The notes under the pieces: model-generated
Databases searched by the model: none
The model's input: the letters and a program-made list of their open reading frames with translations, nothing else
What the model was told of the DNA's origin: nothing
From: JAWLHJ01 sp040904945
GTDB lineage: Bacteria > Gemmatimonadota > Gemmatimonadetes > Longimicrobiales > Gaopeijiaceae
Assembly: GCA_040904945.1 (NCBI GenBank)
Contig: JBBDSM010000069.1
Coordinates: 1 to 41,832, forward strand
Reading direction: 5' to 3'
DNA length: 41,832 nt
Program-made: the position numbers and the translations under genes
Part shown: positions 35,703 through 41,832 of the stretch, one piece after another
How positions within the stretch are numbered: position 1 is the stretch's first letter
Layout of the letters: each line of letters opens with the position of its first letter

Positions 35703-37097
35703 ATGATGAGGGCTGGAATTCGCGGCGGCCTGCGGAAGCTGGCGCGCCTGACCACCGTTCTGGTCGCCGTGGCTGCGCTCGGCGCGTGCGACATGGACGA
35801 GATTCTCAAGGTCGAGTTGCCGGGCCAGGTGCTCGAGACCGACTTGAACGACCCGGAGGTGGCCGATCTGTTGGTCCGAAGCGCCATCTCCGCCCTCGAG
35901 TGCGGATGGTCCATGTATTCGGGCGGTGCTTCGCACCACTCGGACGAGTACATGAACGCCTCGGGGAACGCCTGGTGGCGGAACATGGGGTGGCGTCAGC
36001 TCGAGGCGAACGATCAGCGCCTGAGCACGGGCGAGTGCAACACCGCGTACTCCATGTACGCCCCGCTGCATACGGCGCGGTTTCAGGCGAGTGACGTCTA
36101 TCGCCGGCTGAGCACCCCGGAGTTCGCCGAGGTCCCCGACCTCCAGAGCCACCTGGCCACGCTGCGGGCGCTCGGAGGATACGCGCTCGTCGGGTTGGGT
36201 GAGGGCTTCTGTGAGATGACGGTGCCGGACGAGGAGGGTGTGCCCGGACCGTTGCTCACACCCACTCAGACGTTGCAGCGTGCGGAAACCCGGTTCGGTG
36301 AGGCCATCACCCTGGCGCAGGCGTCGGGTAATGACGACGCCCTCAACATGGCGTTGGTCGGCCGGGCACGGGTCAGGCTCGTGCTTGAGGACTGGCCCGG
36401 AGTGATCGCCGACGCGAGCCAGGTGCCTGACGGGTATCTGAAGGTGGCTACGCGAGGTGGTGAGTCGTCTCGCCGCTACAACTTCAACTACAACTCGGTG
36501 AACAGCGAGGTACAGAACGCGCACGGCACCATCACGTCGACGTTCCACGACCTGACCATCGATCCGGTGGACGGACGGCCGACGCAGGCTCAGGTCGGCG
36601 GCGTGCCCGACCCCCGTGTGAACGTCTTCAACCTCGGCCTGTTCGGGCACAACGAGGTGACGCCGCTCTGGCATCACGACAAGTACACGTCGCGGTCGAG
36701 CCCGATGCCGATCGCGTCCTACAAGGAAGCGCAGCTCTTCCTGGCCGAGGCGTATGCGCGGACGGACGAAGGCCAGCTCGCCCTCGACATCATCAACGAC
36801 CGGCGTGACGAACTCGGCCTCCCCGAGGTCACCTACGTCGACGTGAATGATGAAGACGAGATGATGGCATTGGTCATTGAGGAGCGCCGGCGGGACCTGT
36901 TCGTCGAGGGCGGGCACCGCATGAACGACATGCTCCGCTTCGAGGGAACCATCCACGAGATTCCGTGGCTCGGTGAGCCGGGGTCGATTCATCCGGACGG
37001 GGTGGACAGCGTGGGCGGCGCGTACGGCGACGTGACCTGCTTCCCGCTGCCGACGGTGGAGCGTATCGGCAACCCGAATATCTCCGGAACCGGCTGA
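35703..37097 (+). CDS. SusD/RagB-type outer-membrane lipoprotein
   Basis: This 464-residue protein has a lipoprotein signal ending in ALGAC (lipidated Cys about residue 29), then the helical SusD fold. RagB/SusD C-terminal signature elements are visible: YKEAQLFLAEAYAR followed by ALDIINDRRDELGLPEVTY, ALVIEERRRDLFVEGGHRMNDMLRF and a Pro/Asn-rich end with FPLPTVERIGNPNI. It is the substrate-binding lid for the SusC protein encoded 75 nt upstream. AAGGAG lies 7 nt before the ATG at 35703; a second ATG follows immediately. The frame is open upstream into susC, but the lipoprotein signal sets the start. Confidence 0.92.
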   Translation: MMRAGIRGGLRKLARLTTVLVAVAALGACDMDEILKVELPGQVLETDLNDPEVADLLVRSAISALECGWSMYSGGASHHSDEYMNASGNAWWRNMGWRQLEANDQRLSTGECNTAYSMYAPLHTARFQASDVYRRLSTPEFAEVPDLQSHLATLRALGGYALVGLGEGFCEMTVPDEEGVPGPLLTPTQTLQRAETRFGEAITLAQASGNDDALNMALVGRARVRLVLEDWPGVIADASQVPDGYLKVATRGGESSRRYNFNYNSVNSEVQNAHGTITSTFHDLTIDPVDGRPTQAQVGGVPDPRVNVFNLGLFGHNEVTPLWHHDKYTSRSSPMPIASYKEAQLFLAEAYARTDEGQLALDIINDRRDELGLPEVTYVDVNDEDEMMALVIEERRRDLFVEGGHRMNDMLRFEGTIHEIPWLGEPGSIHPDGVDSVGGAYGDVTCFPLPTVERIGNPNISGTG

Positions 37098-37142
37098 GGG
37101 CTCGCCACAGAGCGAGTCGTCCTGACGAAATGGGTGCGGCGG

Positions 37143-37173
37143 GCCTCCGGGGGCATGAGTTGCCTTCGGGGGC
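37143..37173 (+). repeat. 12-nt direct repeat between susD and the first S9 gene
   Basis: GCCTCCGGGGGC (37143-37154) recurs as GCCTTCGGGGGC (37162-37173), 11 of 12 identical, in the 116-nt gap. A short hairpin, CTCGC/GCGAG with a 6-nt loop, lies at 37101-37116 just after susD. No T tract follows, so neither is a clear terminator. Confidence 0.35.
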
Positions 37174-37213
37174 TCGTCCGCATCGTATGTGAAAAGGCTT
37201 GGAGGCGACGGTG

Positions 37214-39139
37214 GTGAGACGTACTCGTACAGCGGCGGTGCTCGGATGCGGCATGCTCCTGGCCGGATCGCAACTCGCCGCCCAGCAGGCGACCTACGAC
37301 CTCGATGACTGGATGACGGTCAGCTCGGTCCGCTCCTTCGTGTGGGCGCCGGACGGACAGGCGCTCTTCTACACGAGCAACGCGGCCGACAACGGGACGT
37401 GGGAGATCTTCCGGATCTCTCCCGATGGCGGCACGTCCACGCAGATCTCGTCCGCTCCCATCGAGGGGCGCGCAGAGCCGAAGGGCGACCTCACGATTTC
37501 CGCCGATGGGGGCCGCCTCATCTTCGCGGCCGCGAGTCTATTTCAGTCGTACCTGAACATCTTCACCATGCCCGCTTCGGGTGGGGAGGCGACACGGGTC
37601 ACCTTCAACGACGCCATGATCCACGCGGGACCGTCGCTGGCGCCGGACGGGCGGACCCTGACGTACTTCGCGCGGACCGGAGCGTCGACCCGGATCTTCA
37701 TCGAGGATCTGGACGCGCCCACTGCTTGGCCGCGGCTCCTGTTGCCGGAGTCGAACGACGAGCGGTCGCCGGTCTGGTCGCCGGACGGCTCGCAACTCGC
37801 GTTCCAGCGCGGCGGCGGCATCTGGGTCACCGACGCTGAAGGAACGACCCCTCGGCGTGTGATCGAGCCGGCCCACCAGGGCGGCAACGGATCGCCCGTC
37901 TGGTCCCCGGACGGGACGCGGATCGCGTTCACGACCGGCAAGAGCGGCTTTGGCCAGATCGGCGTGGCGGACGTCGCCACCGGACGCGTCACCGCGATCA
38001 CGCGCGGGCCTCGGGAACACGGGAGTCCGAGCTGGTCGCCTGACGGGCGCACCCTGGTGTTCCTTCGCGCGGATGAGGGGATGATGGGGAACCACGTGAT
38101 GACCGCGCCCGCGGACGGCTCGGGGCAGCACCGGACGCTGACCGAGGGGACGGCCCTGCGCTCCTCGCCGCGGTTCGCGCCGGCCGGTCGCAGCGTGGCC
38201 TATCTCGAGGAGGCCACCAACCGCACCTCCGATATCTGGACCGTGCCCGCCGGGGGCGGGGCGCCGACACAGGTCACCCACTCGATGGGGCGCATCGACG
38301 CGGCCCGATTGAGCGTCGGCGAGGAGGTCCGCTATCCCGGTGTGGGCGACCTGCCGATCCCGACCATGCTCCTGAGACCCTGGGGCTTCGAGGAAGGAGG
38401 GAGCTACCCGGTCATCGTGCGTCTGCACGGGCATCCGGGGCAGTGGAACCACTCCTTCGACCCGATGGACCAGTTCTTCCTCGAGCGGGGCTTCGTGGTC
38501 GTCAAACCTAACCCACGCGGGAGCCGGGGTTTCGGAGCGGGCTTCCACGACCTGCACATCGCGGACTACGGCGGGGCCGAGTTCGGCGACGTCATGGCGG
38601 TGCTTCCCTACCTGGACGGGCTCGGCTACGTCGACATGACGCGCAAGGCCACCTGGGGCGGGAGCGGAGGTGGATATATGAGCTTCGTCATCGCGACCGA
38701 GGCGCCCGACGCCTTCGAGGCCCAGGTCATCCGGGCCCCCGTGTCCGACTGGAAGCTGCTGGCCATCGACCGGTTCGGGGCGTCCGGACGAGCCTGGACC
38801 GCCACGCGCACGCCGCGTCGGGAGCGGAGCGAGTTCGGCGGCAGCGAAGCCGAGATTCCAGAGGAGTACGACCGCCGCTCGCCCATCAACTTCGCCGAAG
38901 CGTCGACCGTGCCACAGCTCCTCCTGCACGGCTTGAGGGACAGCGCGGTGCTCCCCCGGCAGTCGCAGATCTGGGCCGAGCGCATGGAGGACCTGGGGCG
39001 GGAAAACTTCGTCTATGTGGAGTATGCCGACGAGGATCACTCGCTCAGGCGTTACAAAACCACCGTGCGTGACAGGCTGGAGCGCATGGTCGACTTCTTT
39101 TCCCAGCATCTCCAGCTGCCGGAGCTGTCCGACCGATGA
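37214..39139 (+). CDS. Exported S9 family serine peptidase (prolyl oligopeptidase type)
   Basis: About 641 residues: a signal peptide (to about residue 23, LAAQQ), an N-terminal TolB/WD40-like beta-propeller (~30-370, with repeated SPDG..L.F strands such as VWSPDGTRIAF and SWSPDGRTLVF) and an alpha/beta-hydrolase domain. The catalytic triad is Ser484 in WGGSGGGYMSF, Asp576 in HGLRDSAV and His609 in DEDHSLRRY. The nucleophile elbow is GGSGGG rather than the usual GxSYGG. Substrates should be small peptides admitted through the propeller. The start is probably GTG at 37214, 8 nt after GGAGG; GTG at 37211 and TTG at 37199 are alternatives. The next gene overlaps or follows by 44 nt depending on its start. 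Confidence 0.88.
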   Translation: MRRTRTAAVLGCGMLLAGSQLAAQQATYDLDDWMTVSSVRSFVWAPDGQALFYTSNAADNGTWEIFRISPDGGTSTQISSAPIEGRAEPKGDLTISADGGRLIFAAASLFQSYLNIFTMPASGGEATRVTFNDAMIHAGPSLAPDGRTLTYFARTGASTRIFIEDLDAPTAWPRLLLPESNDERSPVWSPDGSQLAFQRGGGIWVTDAEGTTPRRVIEPAHQGGNGSPVWSPDGTRIAFTTGKSGFGQIGVADVATGRVTAITRGPREHGSPSWSPDGRTLVFLRADEGMMGNHVMTAPADGSGQHRTLTEGTALRSSPRFAPAGRSVAYLEEATNRTSDIWTVPAGGGAPTQVTHSMGRIDAARLSVGEEVRYPGVGDLPIPTMLLRPWGFEEGGSYPVIVRLHGHPGQWNHSFDPMDQFFLERGFVVVKPNPRGSRGFGAGFHDLHIADYGGAEFGDVMAVLPYLDGLGYVDMTRKATWGGSGGGYMSFVIATEAPDAFEAQVIRAPVSDWKLLAIDRFGASGRAWTATRTPRRERSEFGGSEAEIPEEYDRRSPINFAEASTVPQLLLHGLRDSAVLPRQSQIWAERMEDLGRENFVYVEYADEDHSLRRYKTTVRDRLERMVDFFSQHLQLPELSDR

Positions 39140-39183
39140 TCGGCGCCCGAGAGACATCCACGACACGCGCACGGAGAGAGATC

Positions 39184-41361
39184 ATGTCCACGCGATGGAT
39201 CTACGTCCTACTCGTCACGCTGCTGGCCGCGTGGGCGCCCGACGCGGCGGCCCAGCGTCGGGCGTTCGAGCCCTCGGACTGGTACCACCTGACCACGCTC
39301 TCCTCGCCGGCGCTCTCGCCGGACGGGAGCATGGTCGCCTTCACGGTGATGACGGTGGTCGAGTCCGAGAACCGGCGGCACCGGGAGGTCTGGATCGCGC
39401 CCACCGACGGCGGAGAGCCCTACCGCGCCACGACGCCGGGGGTCGAGAGCTCGGACCCGGAATGGTCACACGATGGCTCGCTCCTCTTCTTCGAGTCGGA
39501 CCGGGAAGGGGGCAGCGGTGACCGGTGGGCGATCCGCGTCGACGGCAGCAGGCCGGGCGAGGCCTTCCAGCTCGAGTCGTGGCCCGAGGGCTCGGTGCCG
39601 GCGGAAGGCTCCTTCGCCGTCTTCACCCGAGGGACGGACGAGGACGACGATGAAGAAGAGGGTACGGACCCTTACGCCGACATGCCGGCCACCGCGCGCC
39701 CCCCGTTCGGGGGCGTGACCGAGCCGCTCGATCCGGCGCGCTTCGACGGGCGCCACATCGTGGACCTGGGCTACAAGAGGAACGGGCCGGGCTTCGTCCC
39801 CAACCCCCCGGAGGCTCCGAGCTGGGATCCCGCGCAGCTCTGGGTGCAGGACTTCGAGCCGTCGGACACCGCGCGGCGCATCACGGACACACCATACTCA
39901 CACCGCAGCGCCGAGGTGTCGCCCGACGGTCGGTGGATCGCGTTCGTGGCCGACCCGGACCTTCGACCCGATTCGGTGGTCGACGCCGAGCAGGACTCGC
40001 TGGCCCTTCTACCGTACGACCCCGAGCGCGACGAAGCCCCGCGGAACGACGGCGATATCTTCGTGATTCCGGTGGACGGCGGCGAGCCGCGCCGCGTGAC
40101 CAGCCAGACCGGCACCGAGGGCGACCTCATCTGGGCGCCGGATTCCAGGCGGCTGGCTTTCGTGAGCGCGCTCGAACGGACGTCGTCGGACCGGCTCTGG
40201 GTCGTCGACGTTCAGGCGGGCGGCGAGCCGCGCGACCTCCTTGCGGACTTCGTCTACGAGCCGCAGCTGGTCACCTGGATGTCGAACGATCGCATCGCGA
40301 TGAGCGCCTCGGTGGGAGGACGCACCGCGCTCTTCCATGTCGACGCTGGGGGCGGGGGCGTCGACGAGGTCGTCTCGGGACGGCGCCGGATCAACGGCTT
40401 CTCCTTCGATCGCTCGCGCAGGAACGTGGCCTTCGTCGCCACCTCCGTGGATCAGCCGACCGAGCTCTATCTGGCGACGGCCGACGGAGCGAACGAGCGG
40501 CGTTTGACGAGCTTCAACGACGCGCTCAACGCCGAGATCGACTGGCCCGAGGCGGAGCGCTTCACCTACACGTCGGTCGGGGGCCTGGAGATCGAGGCCT
40601 GGCTCCAGTATCCCCACGGATACCGGGAGGGGGAGCGCTATCCGCTGGTGCTCTATATCCATGGCGGACCGCACTCGGCCTACGGCGAGGGGTGGTTCGA
40701 CGAGTTTCACAACCTGACCGGCGCCGGAATGTTCGTGCTCTATACGAACCCGCGCGGATCGAGCGGCTACGGCGCCGATTTCACCTATTCGACCCGCGGG
40801 CGCTGGGGACTCGAGGACTACGACGACCTCATGCGCGCCGTCGACATCGCGGTCGAGCGCGACGACGTCGACCCCGACCGCCTCGGTGTCACCGGCGGGA
40901 GCTACGGCGGCTTCATGACCGCGTGGATCACCACAAAGACCGACCGCTTCGCCGCGGCGCAGGCCGACCGCATGATCAGCAACTGGGCGTCGTGGTGGGG
41001 CACCTCCGACGTGCCTGGCCTCACTGAGTTCGAGTTCTACGGGAAGCCGTGGGAGGCATGGGACACGTATATCGACCTGTCGCCGATCCGTTTCGTGGAC
41101 CGGGTCACCACGCCCACGCTGATCGTCCAGTCCGAGGAGGACCACCGGACGCCCATGACGGACGCGGAGCAGTGGTTCATGTCGCTCGAGAAGCAGGGGG
41201 TTCCGGTGGAGTTCATCCGCTATCCCCGCTCCACGCACGACCTGTCGCGCACGGGCGAGCCGTGGCTCCTGGTCGACCGGCTCGGACGGCTCCGGCAGTG
41301 GTTCACGCACTGGCTCGGCGACGGCGGACCGACCGACGACCGCATGGGAGGAAGCCGATGA
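39184..41361 (+). CDS. Exported S9 family serine peptidase (second, DPP/acylaminoacyl-type)
   Basis: About 725 residues with a signal peptide (MSTRWIYVLLVTLLAAWAPD, cleaved near DAAAQ), a beta-propeller (~40-460) with an acidic insert TDEDDDEEEGTD, and the S9 hydrolase domain (~470-725). The triad is Ser573 in VTGGSYGGFMTAW, Asp653 in QSEEDHRTP and His685 in YPRSTHDLSR. YIHGGPHSAYGEGWF is the family oxyanion-hole region. The ATG at 39184 is preferred because it starts directly at the signal peptide and has GGAGAGAG upstream; an ATG at 39136, overlapping the previous stop, is also possible. The gene differs clearly from the preceding S9 gene, so they are not a recent duplication. Its stop overlaps the next ATG (ATGA). 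Confidence 0.92.
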   Translation: MSTRWIYVLLVTLLAAWAPDAAAQRRAFEPSDWYHLTTLSSPALSPDGSMVAFTVMTVVESENRRHREVWIAPTDGGEPYRATTPGVESSDPEWSHDGSLLFFESDREGGSGDRWAIRVDGSRPGEAFQLESWPEGSVPAEGSFAVFTRGTDEDDDEEEGTDPYADMPATARPPFGGVTEPLDPARFDGRHIVDLGYKRNGPGFVPNPPEAPSWDPAQLWVQDFEPSDTARRITDTPYSHRSAEVSPDGRWIAFVADPDLRPDSVVDAEQDSLALLPYDPERDEAPRNDGDIFVIPVDGGEPRRVTSQTGTEGDLIWAPDSRRLAFVSALERTSSDRLWVVDVQAGGEPRDLLADFVYEPQLVTWMSNDRIAMSASVGGRTALFHVDAGGGGVDEVVSGRRRINGFSFDRSRRNVAFVATSVDQPTELYLATADGANERRLTSFNDALNAEIDWPEAERFTYTSVGGLEIEAWLQYPHGYREGERYPLVLYIHGGPHSAYGEGWFDEFHNLTGAGMFVLYTNPRGSSGYGADFTYSTRGRWGLEDYDDLMRAVDIAVERDDVDPDRLGVTGGSYGGFMTAWITTKTDRFAAAQADRMISNWASWWGTSDVPGLTEFEFYGKPWEAWDTYIDLSPIRFVDRVTTPTLIVQSEEDHRTPMTDAEQWFMSLEKQGVPVEFIRYPRSTHDLSRTGEPWLLVDRLGRLRQWFTHWLGDGGPTDDRMGGSR

Positions 41362-41832
41362 CAGGCCGTGGGCCGCTGGTCGCGCTGCTCGCCCTCCTGA
41401 CGATCGCCCCGGCCCCGGCCGTCGCACAGTCCGCGGCCGGCGTGGTCGACGCCCTACCGTTCCGGGAGCTCGGCCCCACGCTGATGGGTGGGCGCGTCGC
41501 GGACCTCGACGTTCACCCGGACAACCCCGCCCACTGGTACGTGGGCTTCGCGTCCGGCGGACTCTGGCGCACGACATCGCACGGCATGAGCTGGGAGCCT
41601 CTCTGGGACGACCAACCCAACGCCTCCATCGGCGACGTGACCCTCGCGCCGTCGAACTCAAACGTGATCTGGGTGGGCACGGGCGAGCCCCAGAACCGCC
41701 AGTCCTCCCCCTACGGAGGCGGCGTCTACCGCTCCGTCGACGGAGGGCGCACGTGGGTCGACGTGGGGCTCGGGGAAACCCACCACATCGGCAAGATCGT
41801 CGTGCATCCGCAGGATCCGGACGTGGCGTGGG
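41358..41832 (+). CDS. Sortilin/VPS10-like BNR-repeat protein, 5' part (cut by window edge)
   Basis: 158 codons are visible. A signal peptide (1-23, APAVA before QS) leads into FRELGPTLMGGRVADLDVHP, GFASGGLWRTTSHGMSWEPL and VDGGRTWVDV. These match the protein at 29136 closely, including the identical segment GTGEPQNRQSSPYG, but with many substitutions elsewhere, so the two are diverged paralogues. The ATGA overlap with the upstream S9 gene makes it part of the same transcript. The remainder lies outside the window, so completeness is unknown. Confidence 0.85.
   Translation, partial: MTGRGPLVALLALLTIAPAPAVAQSAAGVVDALPFRELGPTLMGGRVADLDVHPDNPAHWYVGFASGGLWRTTSHGMSWEPLWDDQPNASIGDVTLAPSNSNVIWVGTGEPQNRQSSPYGGGVYRSVDGGRTWVDVGLGETHHIGKIVVHPQDPDVAW

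Noticed and set aside
29136..41832. The two sortilin-like genes as an assembly or recent tandem duplication
   Set aside because: Apart from short identical segments the sequences differ at many positions, so they are old paralogues.

Overview
The window is GC-rich, densely packed bacterial chromosome with intergenic gaps mostly under 100 nt. Translationally coupled ATGA/GTGA junctions are frequent and GTG/TTG starts are common. The gene content points to Gemmatimonadota (inference, not proven from one window): SusC/SusD-type outer-membrane proteins, sortilin-like BNR-repeat proteins, a DUF5117-type metallopeptidase, S9 peptidases and TonB receptors, many with signal peptides ending in Ala-Gln. 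I see no tRNA, rRNA, CRISPR array, insertion sequence, phage gene or integrase. No stretch over 300 nt lacks a gene; the longest gap is 32265-32508.

Layout. (1) 1-184: 5' part of lexA on the minus strand, divergent from a tryptophan operon. (2) 254-6863: trpC-trpF-trpB-[HEAT-repeat protein]-[HD-GYP protein]-trpA. The two non-trp genes sit between the tryptophan synthase subunit genes, are translationally coupled to each other and to trpA, and their N-terminal ~100 residues look homologous. (3) 6860-9045, minus strand: an RqcH/NFACT-family protein followed by a DUF421 (YetF-like) membrane protein. (4) 9198-11096: YqeK-like HD phosphohydrolase, a LytR_C-domain protein and signal peptidase I. 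(5) 11093-12190, minus: rlmN. (6) 12255-21292: a long housekeeping operon, vanZ-like, aspS, phoH, a PgpH-type c-di-AMP phosphodiesterase, ybeY, mgtE and an ABC1/UbiB kinase. (7) 21366-24249: a MeaB-type GTPase and the large subunit of a B12-dependent acyl-CoA mutase whose substrate-pocket residues (Phe102, Gln220) match isobutyryl-CoA mutase rather than methylmalonyl-CoA mutase. (8) 24281-41832: a run of exported proteins, comprising a TonB receptor, a zinc metallopeptidase, a sortilin-like BNR protein, SusC, SusD, two S9 serine peptidases and a second sortilin-like protein cut by the window edge.

How they fit together. Regions 1-6 are core metabolism, DNA-damage control, ribosome quality control and maturation, secretion and cyclic-nucleotide turnover. 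Region 8 reads as a protein/peptide scavenging locus: secreted peptidases make peptides and SusC/SusD or the TonB receptor import them. No glycoside hydrolase or polysaccharide lyase is present to suggest a glycan substrate. Short-chain acyl-CoA from amino-acid breakdown (for example from valine) could feed the mutase of region 7; that link is inference.

The most unusual points are the two-gene signalling insert inside the trp operon with its shared undescribed N-terminal module, the mutase specificity signature, and the peptidase/SusCD/sortilin cluster.
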